Assembly: GCF_024347515.1 (NCBI RefSeq)
Contig: NZ_AP025493.1
Location: 1,302,001 to 1,366,000, forward strand
DNA from: Vibrio gigantis
GTDB lineage: Bacteria; Pseudomonadota; Gammaproteobacteria; Enterobacterales; Vibrionaceae
Reading direction: 5' to 3'
Length of the DNA: 64,000 nucleotides
In this document: piece by piece, positions 8,734 to 17,600 of the stretch
How positions within the stretch are numbered: the first letter of the stretch is position 1
Layout: every line of letters starts with the position of its first letter
Notes under the pieces: generated by a model
The model's database searches: none
What the model saw: only the letters and a program-made list of their open reading frames with translations
Told to the model about the DNA's origin: nothing
Translations under genes and position numbers: made by a program

Positions 8734-9799
8734 CGTCTAATACTCCTCGACGAATCTGGTCTTCTTCAATCGATTCGAACAACGCCTTGAAGTTACCTTC
8801 GCCAAAGCCTTCGTTGCCTTTACGCTGAATGATTTCAAAGAACACTGGCCCAATTACGGTCTGTGTAAAGATCTGCAGCAAGATGCCGTCTTTAGTCGGC
8901 GCACCATCAATCAGAACTCGTAGCTCGCGCAGCAGATCAGTGTCTTCTCCGTGGCCTTTCACACGATCGTCAACTTTCTCGTAATAAGTATCAGGAGTTG
9001 GCATAAAGTCCATGCCACGATCACGCAGGGTTTTGACGGTTTTGTAGATGTCATCCGTTGCAAGTGCGATGTGTTGAATGCCTTCGCCGTTGTATTCACG
9101 AATGAACTCTTCGATTTGTGATTTGTCGTCGGAAGACTCATTGATTGGGATTCGAATCTTACCGCAAGGTGAAGTCATAGCGCGGCTCACAAGGCCAGTC
9201 AGTTTACCTTCAATATCGAAGTAGCGAATCTCACGGAAGTTACCAAGACGCTCATAGAACCCAGACCACACATCCATGTTGCCTTGCTTAACGTTGTGCG
9301 TCAGATGGTCAATTTCATACAAACCAACATTGGCTTCGGCCATGCGCTCCTCTGCATCATCGTAGAATCGGAAATCGACGTCGTAGATGCTCTGCTTGCC
9401 ATAGCGATCCACAAAATAGAGCAGGCTTTCACCGATGCCGTAAATGGCTGGAATGCTCAGCTCCATCGGCCCTATTTCTGTTTTATACTCTTCACCACCA
9501 CCCTTGAACGCTTGCTCCATAGCAGCGGTTGCTTCGTTAACACGAAAAGCCATGCCACACACCGATGGACCATGCACTTTAGCGAACGCTTCCGCTTGGC
9601 TGTGTGGTTGTTCATTGACGATAAAGTTAATGTCACCTTGTCGATACAGCCAAGCCTCTTTTGAACGGTGCTTGGCGATCTCAGCAAAACCAAGTGACAC
9701 AAACAGCGCTTTAAGTTGCTCAATTCCCTTGTGGTCAACGGCCGTGTATTCAACAAACTCGAATCCATCCGTACCAAGCGGGTTGTATGACTCCACCAT
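8726..9799 (-). CDS. hpd: 4-hydroxyphenylpyruvate dioxygenase
   Basis: This 357-residue non-haem iron enzyme of the vicinal oxygen chelate superfamily converts 4-hydroxyphenylpyruvate to homogentisate. Two glyoxalase-like halves are present; iron-ligand contexts are visible at EIDHLTHNV (about residue 162), GIQHIALATDDI (about residue 240) and the C-terminal GPVFFEIIQRKG (glutamate ligand). It is the first gene of hpd-hmgA-fah-maiA. A TyrR-box-like site lies about 130 bases upstream. The start at 9799 follows AAGGAGAAAG, an excellent ribosome binding site. Confidence 0.96.
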   Translation of the reverse strand: MVESYNPLGTDGFEFVEYTAVDHKGIEQLKALFVSLGFAEIAKHRSKEAWLYRQGDINFIVNEQPHSQAEAFAKVHGPSVCGMAFRVNEATAAMEQAFKGGGEEYKTEIGPMELSIPAIYGIGESLLYFVDRYGKQSIYDVDFRFYDDAEERMAEANVGLYEIDHLTHNVKQGNMDVWSGFYERLGNFREIRYFDIEGKLTGLVSRAMTSPCGKIRIPINESSDDKSQIEEFIREYNGEGIQHIALATDDIYKTVKTLRDRGMDFMPTPDTYYEKVDDRVKGHGEDTDLLRELRVLIDGAPTKDGILLQIFTQTVIGPVFFEIIQRKGNEGFGEGNFKALFESIEEDQIRRGVLDDA

Positions 9800-9926
9800 G
9801 AACTTTCTCCTTGTACCATTTGGTTTTATGTTGTGTGTTTTTTATTCTTAATTAAATTTGGCCCACAAGCGAAGATAATGGAATGCATGAAATAAAATGG
9901 ACAATCACAGTAAAAACCCGTCAATT

Positions 9927-9944
9927 TGTAAAAAATTTGTTACA
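9927..9944. promoter_or_regulatory. TyrR box-like operator upstream of hpd
   Basis: The site reads TGTAAA-N6-GTTACA, with 11 of the 12 specified bases of the TyrR box, and is close to the reverse complement of the site upstream of phhA. It lies about 130 bases before the hpd start. Confidence 0.6.
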
Positions 9945-10095
9945 CGCGGATGATTAAGGCAAGAAAGTGAGTGCTATCAAGGGATTGAAAGGTGGTGGTT
10001 TGATTTACAGCTGAGGAATGGATGTTATTGAATTGTTACAGACGTGCTTTTGTCAGCTAAGGTGATAAATCGAACATTAGACTGATGACGCAAAA

Positions 10096-10117
10096 AAGCC
10101 GCTGTAGTCAGCGGCTT
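10096..10117 (-). terminator. terminator of the HAD hydrolase gene
   Basis: Stem AAGCCGCTG / CAGCGGCTT with a 4-base loop; the A-run at 10092-10097 is the U-tract on the minus strand. It lies 42 bases past the gene's stop. Confidence 0.85.
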
Positions 10118-10158
10118 GATAAGTTTTGAAGTAAAGTTATTCCAATCAGGGAGCCGCT

Positions 10159-10818
10159 TTAATCCCAGTTGAGAATCGACCAGTTCGGTTGATCGGCTAA
10201 CGCTTTCAAACGCGGACATGGATTCACCAGATAGGTAAAATCAGCGTGTTCACACAAAGGTAAATCATTGATTGAATCCGTATAAAAGTGAATGTCTGAG
10301 TAGTTGGTTTCTTGATTGTCTAACCACTCTTTTAAACGCGTCACTTTGCCTTCTCGGTAGCTCGGCACGCCTAATATTTGAGAAGTAAAACGGCCTTGGT
10401 TTTCGACCAAATCGATACCGAGTGCATTCTCGATACCAATCTTACGACCCACTGCTTCTACTAAAAAAGTGACGCTCGCCGAGATGATCAACATGTCGAT
10501 ATCATCACGCTCCAGCTGCTCTATCAGGGGTTTCGACTGTTTGAACTGCTTAGGTAAAATATGCTGCTCAACACACTCTTCAACCAAAGCGCTGATTTGC
10601 TCAGTTGGCATGTCAGCCAGTGGCTCCATAGCAAACTCAAGGTAGTCTTCCATGTTCAGCTTACCTTCCGAATACAAGCCCATTAAGCGCTGGTCTTCTT
10701 CAATAAAGTTCGGTGCTGTAGCAATGCCCTTTTCAACCAAGAATTCATTCCAGAGCATCGCAGCATCGGCATTGATCAGCGTTTCATCCATATCAAATAC
10801 ATACAAAGGTTTGAACAT
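10159..10818 (-). CDS. HAD superfamily hydrolase, subfamily IB (SerB-like phosphatase)
   Basis: This 219-residue cytosolic protein has the HAD motifs in order: motif I FDMDETL with the nucleophilic aspartate near residue 9, motif II IISASVTF, a basic residue in the REGKVTRLKEW segment, and motif IV FYTDSINDLPL. The spacing with a helical cap between motifs I and II fits subfamily IB, as in phosphoserine phosphatase-like enzymes. The substrate cannot be told from sequence. It is a single-gene unit with its own terminator. Confidence 0.85.
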   Translation of the reverse strand: MFKPLYVFDMDETLINADAAMLWNEFLVEKGIATAPNFIEEDQRLMGLYSEGKLNMEDYLEFAMEPLADMPTEQISALVEECVEQHILPKQFKQSKPLIEQLERDDIDMLIISASVTFLVEAVGRKIGIENALGIDLVENQGRFTSQILGVPSYREGKVTRLKEWLDNQETNYSDIHFYTDSINDLPLCEHADFTYLVNPCPRLKALADQPNWSILNWD

Positions 10819-11027
10819 CTTAGGCTCTCACTGGTTGAATTTCGTTAAGGTTTAATACCCACTCGGATAAAGCACTCTTTCAAGTTGGCTGAATGCTATA
10901 GCGAATGCATGACAATTAGAGCGCATTTCTGTGGCAGTTATGTTTCGTGAAGATGACAATCAAGCCTACTCCATTTTTGCAAAAATGATAAAGGGTAGAA
11001 AGGCAGCCACTTATTGAATACATACAA

Positions 11028-11054
11028 AAACTCCGACTGATTAAGTCGGAGTTT
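11028..11054 (-). terminator. terminator of the hybrid sensor kinase gene
   Basis: Stem AAACTCCGACT / AGTCGGAGTTT with a 5-base loop, preceded by an A-run (U-tract on the minus strand), 34 bases past the stop. Confidence 0.85.
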
Positions 11055-11087
11055 GGGATTTAACGATTGGATTTAATGACATCCGAG

Positions 11088-13520
11088 CTAAACAATCTTC
11101 TGCTCACTTTCGTCCGTTAATTTGCTCTTATCAGACAAAAAACTCGCCACGATCTCTCTCAGTTTGCCTTGGTTAACCGGTTTAGGTAAAAACTCGTCCA
11201 TACCCACATCAAAGCACAAGTGTTTGTCTCGCTGCACGACGTTGGCCGTTAGCGCAACAATTGGAATGTGCTTTGAAGACCCCTCTTCTAACGCTCGGAT
11301 TTGCTTGGTCGCTTCAAATCCGTCGAGAACCGGCATCTGGCAATCCATAAAAATCATCTCGTATTCGTTAGCCTTGAATTTCTCGACACCAATTTCACCG
11401 TTATCGGCAATATCAACCTCAAACCCAAGCTTTTTAAGCATCATTTTGGCGACTTGTTGGTTCACTCGAGAGTCCTCAACAACCAATACCGTACCACTAA
11501 ATTCTCCGGCAACTGTGACTGGTTTTGACTCGGCTTGAGTTGGAGCTTGTTTATCGGATTGTGTGGCGTTAACAGAGACAGTTGACGTAGATTTAACAAC
11601 CATCGAAGGTTTGGCTAACGGCACCGGTTCATTATCTTTAAACGCAACCTCACCTCTGTTGGAATAGGTGAAGACTGAAGTATCGGCCGCTCTCGCAAGC
11701 ACCTCACTGATGGTCCATTTAAGCTGGTTATCTTGATACGGGCGAGCGATGTAAGCAACAAAGCCCACCTGCTTGGCGTGCATTTCGTCTTGCTTACGAG
11801 GGTCGGCAGAGATCATGACTAGCTTAGGGCAGGCTTTGCCGAAACGTTCTATCAGGTTTCTTGCAAGCTGAAATCCATCGATGGAAGGCATGACTTTGTC
11901 AATCAACACCAAGTCGTAAGGCGCATCGTTTTCGACAGATTCTGAAACGAGCTCTAACGCTTGGGCTGCGGTTTCGCAACATTTAGAAGACACGCCAAAC
12001 GATTGCAGCTGTGTCGATGTTATACGCATGTTCAACTGGCTATCATCCACTAGCAGAACCGAAACCCTATTGAAATCGATATTGCTTTCGTCAGCTTCTA
12101 AACACGGATCAAAGTCAGCAGTAAAATAGAATGTACTGCCCTTGCCTTCGACACTGGTTAATTCAAGTTTGCTGCCCATTAAGGTCACGATCTTCTCGCA
12201 TATCGTGAGGCCAAGCCCTGTGCCCCCGTAAATACGCGTGGTACTGCCGTCGGCTTGTTGAAATTTATCGAACACCGATTTCTGTTTGTCTTCTGCAATG
12301 CCGATACCAGTGTCTATAACCTCGAATTTGACTCTGAGCTTTTGCTCCGGTTCAACCACTTCTTCCAAACGAAGCGAGAGCGTGACATGGCCACGCTCGG
12401 TAAACTTGATAGCGTTACCCACTAAGTTATTTAGGACTTGTCTTAATTGAGTACCGTCGCCAATCACCATGGTTGGAATCTTAGGATCTATCGCCAATTG
12501 GAATCGAAGCCCTTTCTGTTCGGCTTTCACTCGGAAGGTCGATTCAACGTCGGCCGCAATGCCCATCATTTTCATCGGCTCTTGCTGAAGCTCTAATCGC
12601 CCCGCTTCGATCTTCGAGTAGTCGAGAATGTCATTGATTAAGTCGAGCAGCGTAAGCGAAGAGGTATTGAGCATGTTGATGTACTCTTTTTGCTCTTTCG
12701 GCATATCCATTTCAGAAAGCAAAGACGACAACCCGATAATCCCATTCATTGGGGTACGAATTTCGTGACTCATATTGGCAAGGAATTCACTTTTATTGCG
12801 GTTGGCCACCTCAGCAACGTCTTTGGCTTTTTCCAGTTCTTGGTATTGTTGACGAATACGTTCAACCGATTGGTTATAGCTGCTCTCTAGTGTCGAGATC
12901 TCATCTTTGTAAGTCGAATCGGTTGGCGTTAAGAATCGAGGTTTTTTGTCTTCGACCTGCTGTAGGTTAATCTGAGAAGACATGGTCATTAAGCGTTTCA
13001 CCACGAGGCGATAGACGATGGTTAAACACACCAGAGACAGTAAGAATATTTTGACGGCTTCGAAGGCGAGCAACAGTAGCACTCGTTCTTCAAAGTCATT
13101 GAGGATCATACTCAAGTCGGATTGCACCGTGAGTGTCGCCAATGGGAAGTCTGTGCCGCCCATCTGATGCACCATTTCCCAAGACTGAGAATAGGACTGG
13201 CCTTCGGTCTTTTGACCTAACTCTAGGATTTTTTCATCGGGGCTTTCAATGAGAAGGTAACTGACCGAGGGAAGGCGGGAGATACCTTCGGCTTGCACAA
13301 ACAATTGCTCTCTATCTTCAACCCACAAACTGGCCGTTAAACCAGAAAGGTAGCCAGCCTTGACCTGTTCGATCTGAGAACTGATAAAAGAAACTCGACT
13401 TTGGTACTCTACATACAACCCGAGACCTGTCACTATAACTGTGAATAAGGTACTGATCGCTATTATCGTCCCAATCAACTGTCGGGAGAGTCCAATGTAG
13501 CGTTTTCCTTTTGTCACCAT
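11088..13520 (-). CDS. hybrid sensor histidine kinase with two receiver domains
   Basis: This is an inner-membrane kinase of about 810 residues. Two membrane segments (about 17-38 and 148-172) enclose a periplasmic sensing loop of about 110 residues; a HAMP-like linker and coiled coil lead to HisKA with the phospho-acceptor in SHEIRTPMNG (about residue 254), then an HATPase with GGTGLGL. Two receiver domains follow. The first has the phospho-acceptor context VLIDKVMP but its conserved lysine position reads ARPY, arginine for lysine; the second is canonical (FMDCQMP, LPKPV). No C-terminal HPt domain is seen, so phosphotransfer to a separate protein is expected. It is divergent from a periplasmic binding protein gene. 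ATG 13520 is preferred over an upstream TTG. Confidence 0.9.
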   Translation of the reverse strand: MVTKGKRYIGLSRQLIGTIIAISTLFTVIVTGLGLYVEYQSRVSFISSQIEQVKAGYLSGLTASLWVEDREQLFVQAEGISRLPSVSYLLIESPDEKILELGQKTEGQSYSQSWEMVHQMGGTDFPLATLTVQSDLSMILNDFEERVLLLLAFEAVKIFLLSLVCLTIVYRLVVKRLMTMSSQINLQQVEDKKPRFLTPTDSTYKDEISTLESSYNQSVERIRQQYQELEKAKDVAEVANRNKSEFLANMSHEIRTPMNGIIGLSSLLSEMDMPKEQKEYINMLNTSSLTLLDLINDILDYSKIEAGRLELQQEPMKMMGIAADVESTFRVKAEQKGLRFQLAIDPKIPTMVIGDGTQLRQVLNNLVGNAIKFTERGHVTLSLRLEEVVEPEQKLRVKFEVIDTGIGIAEDKQKSVFDKFQQADGSTTRIYGGTGLGLTICEKIVTLMGSKLELTSVEGKGSTFYFTADFDPCLEADESNIDFNRVSVLLVDDSQLNMRITSTQLQSFGVSSKCCETAAQALELVSESVENDAPYDLVLIDKVMPSIDGFQLARNLIERFGKACPKLVMISADPRKQDEMHAKQVGFVAYIARPYQDNQLKWTISEVLARAADTSVFTYSNRGEVAFKDNEPVPLAKPSMVVKSTSTVSVNATQSDKQAPTQAESKPVTVAGEFSGTVLVVEDSRVNQQVAKMMLKKLGFEVDIADNGEIGVEKFKANEYEMIFMDCQMPVLDGFEATKQIRALEEGSSKHIPIVALTANVVQRDKHLCFDVGMDEFLPKPVNQGKLREIVASFLSDKSKLTDESEQKIV

Positions 13521-13608
13521 ATACAAATTACCATTATTGTTATCTTAGCAAACTACCATTACTCAACTAGTATAATAGTAGTCATTCATCAAATAACTAG
13601 GGAAGGTT

Positions 13609-14367
13609 ATGAAAAAACATCTTATCTTTGCATCCATAGTCAGTTTGTTTTCAAGCAGTTATGCTTTTGCAAGCGAGCCTCTTCACTACTACATTATTGC
13701 GAGCCAAGCGCAACCTTTTCAGATCGAAACTGACGGGTCATCTCACAGAGGAATGGTTTCAGATATTGTGGAAGCAGTATTTGATGACAGCCAATATGAG
13801 ATCAACTACCACACCTACCCTTTTAATCGAATGATCGATAAGCTCGATGCAAGAGAAAACCCGAACTGGGTTACCTACGGCAGCCCTAGTTGGGGAAACA
13901 TCCAATCTGTGAACCTGTCTAAAGATCCGATTTACAATGTAAAACACGTGTTACTGAGTAGCGGTAAAAAGCCATTTGAGTTCAACACAATCGATGATCT
14001 AGACGGAAAAGCAGTGGTATTGCTGGTAGGGTTTGAGTATCCGAACTTGGAACCTTACATCCAGCAAGGCAAGCTCAACGAGATTCGAGTTAAAGATTAC
14101 ACTGCTGCATTTCGAGTCCTGAACCGCACGCCCGGCGATACCGTGTTTGTGGAAATGGAGTCGAGAATCAAATACAACCTAAACGAACAGAAGTTAAATA
14201 TTGATGACTACCAGATGCAAGATTTTGGTTCTGTAATCAATAACTATCCTATCCACCTGGCGTTTGACCCTGAGATGGATCCTAAGCTGCAAAGCTTCAT
14301 TAACCAACGTCTCGACCAAATGAAAGGTGATGGTCAACTCGACGACATCGTACAGAGTTACTTATAG
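13609..14367 (+). CDS. periplasmic solute-binding family 3-like protein
   Basis: This 252-residue exported protein has a typical signal peptide, MKKHLIFASIVSLFSSSYAF with cleavage after AFAS, then the bilobal fold of family 3 (amino-acid type) binding proteins: an early MVSDIVEAVF motif and a central TIDDLDGKAVVLLVGFEYP hinge-like stretch (about residues 126-144). No permease or ATPase gene adjoins it. It is divergent from a hybrid sensor kinase with only about 90 bases between them, so it may present a ligand to that kinase rather than to a transporter; that is inference. Confidence 0.78.
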   Translation: MKKHLIFASIVSLFSSSYAFASEPLHYYIIASQAQPFQIETDGSSHRGMVSDIVEAVFDDSQYEINYHTYPFNRMIDKLDARENPNWVTYGSPSWGNIQSVNLSKDPIYNVKHVLLSSGKKPFEFNTIDDLDGKAVVLLVGFEYPNLEPYIQQGKLNEIRVKDYTAAFRVLNRTPGDTVFVEMESRIKYNLNEQKLNIDDYQMQDFGSVINNYPIHLAFDPEMDPKLQSFINQRLDQMKGDGQLDDIVQSYL

Positions 14368-14444
14368 CTAGCTAACCTATCACTTAAAACAAATAGCTTA
14401 GTAACGCACTTTAACTATCTCCGATACCCAATTTTTAAAAACTC

Positions 14445-14481
14445 AAAAGGCCGCCCTGTTTAAATTGCAGGGCGGCCTTTT
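14445..14481. terminator. bidirectional terminator
   Basis: A perfect 14-base stem, AAAAGGCCGCCCTG / CAGGGCGGCCTTTT, lies between converging genes (binding protein on plus, NADAR protein on minus) and can serve both. Confidence 0.9.
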
Positions 14482-14526
14482 AATATATCTTTAGGGACAA
14501 ATGTACCCGAGATCTGAATCAACTAA

Positions 14527-15012
14527 TCAATGTGAAGCAATCAAATGCAGTTGCTGAGTACGAAGCTGTTGACGCACTGTCATCAGAATCTTACCTAAAT
14601 GGTTTTCACCAGTTCCATCACCGCCATCGCCCCAAAAGTGGTCTTTGTGAGAATGTTCTTTGATCACCGAATCTCCGGTATTGGTAAGAAACAACGCAAA
14701 CTGCGGATTCTGTCTGAACTTCTCCGTAACAATAAACTGCATCACTTCCACACGAATGTCATACCAATCTTCTCGAACTTGGTCTTCGTAGTCACGGCTC
14801 AAAGAGAACGCTTCAGCAGGTGTACTGGCTTCCAAAATGGTATTACGTAGCGCTTCAGAACCAAACTTCATTGCTTGATAATAATGTTCGCTGGTTGCCC
14901 ATACTTGATCATCGACTTTGATGGGACAAGCGGCAAAATTTGACAGGTATCCGTTCGGATCTTCAGGTTCGTAAAACAGCACTTCTTTATCTTGACCCAC
15001 AGAATTAGACAT
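14527..15012 (-). CDS. NADAR family protein (YbiA-like N-glycosidase)
   Basis: This 161-residue protein matches the NADAR/DUF1768 family, whose Escherichia coli member YbiA removes damaged riboflavin-pathway intermediates by N-glycosidic cleavage. Visible family motifs are GYLSNFAACPI near the N-terminus, ATSEHYYQAMKF, and the C-terminal DHFWGDGGDGTGENHLGKIL (about residues 119-138 of this start). The frame is open 25 codons further upstream, but ATG 15012 has a strong AAGGAGAAGG ribosome binding site. Monocistronic. Confidence 0.85.
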   Translation of the reverse strand: MSNSVGQDKEVLFYEPEDPNGYLSNFAACPIKVDDQVWATSEHYYQAMKFGSEALRNTILEASTPAEAFSLSRDYEDQVREDWYDIRVEVMQFIVTEKFRQNPQFALFLTNTGDSVIKEHSHKDHFWGDGGDGTGENHLGKILMTVRQQLRTQQLHLIASH

Positions 15013-15276
15013 AGCCTTCTCCTTACCAACGATATCGCATATTTTTGCTTTAACTTTAAAATTAGTGGCGTTGCATATTACTGTCAAACAACTTAGTTCA
15101 AGAGTATGTCATGTGCGTGTTTTTCATCTTAAAAGCGTAATATCAAAAGGGAACAGCGATTAGGTACAGTGAGGTAAAGCATTAATATGTTGATTTGGTC
15201 TAGATAGGAGTCATGAAAAAGTACTTATAAATCAAAGGGTGACATTATGCCACCCTTCTAAATATAATAGGGATTG

Positions 15277-15471
15277 TTAATGAATAAGACCTAGCTCCCT
15301 CGCTTCTTCCAAACTCAAACCGCTTTCTCTAATTTCTCTTAGAGTCTCGATACGACGACGAGCTTCAGCAGACTTCATTTTCTTTTCCGGTTTGAAAGAT
15401 ACTTCTTCTTCAGCATCCCACTTGTTTGCAATATTTGTCATTTCATCATGGTTGATAGAATTAATGGACAT
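15277..15471 (-). CDS. small conserved charged protein
   Basis: A 64-residue protein starting MSINSINHDEMTNIANKWDA, with a highly basic-acidic C-terminal part (KMKSAEARRRIETLREIRES). It has no signal peptide or membrane segment. It resembles the small proteins annotated as PA3496-like in gammaproteobacteria, but I am not sure of that family. The ATG at 15471 follows a GGAGG ribosome binding site; the longer open frame upstream is unlikely to be translated. Function unknown. Confidence 0.65.
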   Translation of the reverse strand: MSINSINHDEMTNIANKWDAEEEVSFKPEKKMKSAEARRRIETLREIRESGLSLEEARELGLIH

Positions 15472-15796
15472 GTTTTCCTCCGAAAAGCACCATGTAATGG
15501 ACAGGTAATCTGTAGCAAATGCTTTTTCGCTTGTTAAGAAATTCTGTACTGAAGTGTGATGATTCCGACGCTTCACAAAGCTAATTAATAAATGCCTCAT
15601 TTAAACTTTGCCAAAGCCATTTTCTGCAATTACATTTAAAAGATTCCCCATAAGAAATGTGGTTTGATCCAACTCTCATTTTCTACTCTGTCAGTGCTTC
15701 TTTTCTGCTGAAAATTCGTGAAATAACCCAAGATAATTTTCGAGGCACTTCATCCTTTTCGTGCTCATCGCTTTCACTAAACTCAACACATGTTAA

Positions 15797-15811
15797 TGAT
15801 AATGGTTATCA
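15797..15811. promoter_or_regulatory. Fur box upstream of the Opp-type ATPase genes
   Basis: The site TGATAAT-G-GTTATCA matches the 7-1-7 Fur consensus TGATAAT-N-ATTATCA with one mismatch and is 23 bases before the first ATPase start, positioned to block transcription. Iron repression of the three-gene unit downstream is therefore likely. Confidence 0.7.
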
Positions 15812-15833
15812 ATATCATAAATGAGTATTTATC

Positions 15834-16658
15834 ATGTCTGTGGGAAATTCAGATAAACCACTTCTCGAAGTGAAGAATCTATGTGTCGACTACATCACCG
15901 ATGACGGTGACTTTAATGCGGTCAAGTCCGTCAGTTTTAGCATAGGCCAAGGCGAGATTTTCGGCTTAGCGGGAGAATCAGGTTGTGGTAAAAGCACCAT
16001 CGCATTTGCCATTAACCGCCTGCATAAGCCGCCCGCCTTCATCTCGGGCGGCCAAATTCTTTTTAACGGACAAGACCTCTTGAGCCTATCCGATAGCCAC
16101 CTCAACACGCTGCGCTGGAGTGAGATCGCCATGGTGTTCCAGAGCGCAATGAACTCGCTCAACCCTGTATTAACCATCGAAGAGCAGTTTGCCGATGTAC
16201 TACGTCACCACAAAGGCATGAGCAATGAACAGGCTAAAGATCGTGCCGAGAAACTGCTCGACCTTGTGAATATTCCACGTAATCGTCTAACTGAATACCC
16301 GCATCAGTTCAGTGGCGGAATGCGTCAACGTTTAGTGATTGCCATCGCTCTCGCCCTCAACCCGAAGCTGATCATCATGGACGAGCCAACCACTGCACTG
16401 GATGTGGTTGTACAACGCGAGATTCTGCAGCAAATACACCAGCTCAGAGAAGAGTTTGGTTTCTCAATATTGTTCATAACCCACGACCTCGCCCTAATGA
16501 GCCAATTGTGTGATCGCATTGCCATCATGCGCCACGGCCAGATTGTCGAGATCAACAAAGCCCATGAGATTCGCAACAACCCACAACACTCCTACACTCA
16601 AAAGCTATGGAGTTCTTTCCCTAATATTCATGAACATGCTCACGCGACGGCGTGCTAG
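15834..16658 (+). CDS. ABC transporter ATP-binding protein, Opp/Dpp type (DppD-like)
   Basis: This 274-residue ATPase of the oligopeptide/nickel/sugar-oligomer import family has Walker A GESGCGKST, a Q-loop in MVFQSAMNSLNP, signature FSGGMRQR, Walker B LIIMDEP and switch histidine ITHD. The C-terminal extension of the family is short. It is the first of three tightly packed genes, 9 bases from the next, behind a Fur box. No binding protein or permease genes are linked, so the substrate is unknown; iron-chelate import is suggested only by the Fur box. The ribosome binding site is weak. Confidence 0.85.
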   Translation: MSVGNSDKPLLEVKNLCVDYITDDGDFNAVKSVSFSIGQGEIFGLAGESGCGKSTIAFAINRLHKPPAFISGGQILFNGQDLLSLSDSHLNTLRWSEIAMVFQSAMNSLNPVLTIEEQFADVLRHHKGMSNEQAKDRAEKLLDLVNIPRNRLTEYPHQFSGGMRQRLVIAIALALNPKLIIMDEPTTALDVVVQREILQQIHQLREEFGFSILFITHDLALMSQLCDRIAIMRHGQIVEINKAHEIRNNPQHSYTQKLWSSFPNIHEHAHATAC

Positions 16659-16667
16659 GAGAACTCT

Positions 16668-17600
16668 ATGTCACAACCAATTTTCCAAGTAAAAAACCTC
16701 GTTAAAGAATTCACTGTTGGTGGTGGATTTGGTAAAGAAGAGATCTTTAGAGCACTGCATGGGGTGAGTTTTGACTTACATGCGGGTAAAACACTGGCAC
16801 TGGTTGGTGAATCAGGCTGCGGGAAAAGCACCTGCGCACGATTGATGACCAAGGTTTACCCTGCGACAGAGGGAGAGATACTGTTCAAAGGCAGAGACAT
16901 TTCTACACTTAAAAGTCGTAAAGATATCTTGGACTATCGAAGCCGTGTGCAGATGGTGTTTCAAGATCCCTTCGGTTCACTCAATCCAACTCACACCATT
17001 GAGCACCATTTAACGCGCCCACTTAAGATTCATAAGCAAGTTGACAATAATCGGGCTCTCAAAGAGCGCCTCAACGAGTTATTAACGCTGGTGGAGTTAC
17101 CCATCGAAACTCTTACCAAATACCCGCACGAGCTCAGTGGCGGCCAAAGGCAGAGGGTTAACCTAGCCAGAGCACTGGCCGTTGGTGCTGAGGTTATTCT
17201 TGCTGATGAACCAACCTCGATGCTGGATGTTTCGATTCGACTTGGCGTGTTAAACCTGATGCAAAAAATGAAGAAAGAGTTAGGGATTGGCTTTTTGTAC
17301 ATAACTCACGATCTTGCTACGGCACATTACATCGCAGAAGAGACGGCGGTAATGTACAAAGGGCAGATCGTCGAATGGGGATCAACACAGTCGATCTTAA
17401 CCAACCCACAACATCCGTACACTAAGCTGTTGATCTCTGCCGTTCCCGATCCCGATCTGCCATTTGGCGAACTCGTCAAAAATGAGCCAAACTATTCAAT
17501 AAACGCAGATCGAATTCGAGAGCAAAGCTGTGAAATACAGCATGAAATCAAACAAATTTCTGATAATCACTTTGTAAAACAGTGGGATAACGTTGCATGA
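16668..17600 (+). CDS. ABC transporter ATP-binding protein, Opp/Dpp type (DppF-like)
   Basis: This 310-residue second ATPase has Walker A GESGCGKST, Q-loop VFQDPFGSLNP, signature LSGGQRQR, Walker B VILADEP and switch ITHD, plus the C-terminal oligopeptide-ABC extension (NPQHPYTKLLISAVPDP) that the first ATPase shows only in part. It would pair with the upstream ATPase as a heterodimer. AGGAG precedes the ATG. Its stop overlaps the start of the next gene by 4 bases. Confidence 0.87.
   Translation: MSQPIFQVKNLVKEFTVGGGFGKEEIFRALHGVSFDLHAGKTLALVGESGCGKSTCARLMTKVYPATEGEILFKGRDISTLKSRKDILDYRSRVQMVFQDPFGSLNPTHTIEHHLTRPLKIHKQVDNNRALKERLNELLTLVELPIETLTKYPHELSGGQRQRVNLARALAVGAEVILADEPTSMLDVSIRLGVLNLMQKMKKELGIGFLYITHDLATAHYIAEETAVMYKGQIVEWGSTQSILTNPQHPYTKLLISAVPDPDLPFGELVKNEPNYSINADRIREQSCEIQHEIKQISDNHFVKQWDNVA

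Larger units (their letters stand above)
9800..10158. other. intergenic region upstream of hpd
   Basis: Holds the hpd promoter region with a TyrR-like box (9927-9944) and, at its far end, the terminator of the HAD hydrolase gene. No credible gene is present. Confidence 0.5.

Noticed and set aside
9444..9851. A 135-codon frame antisense to hpd.
   Set aside because: Shadow of a well-supported gene; composition is not protein-like.
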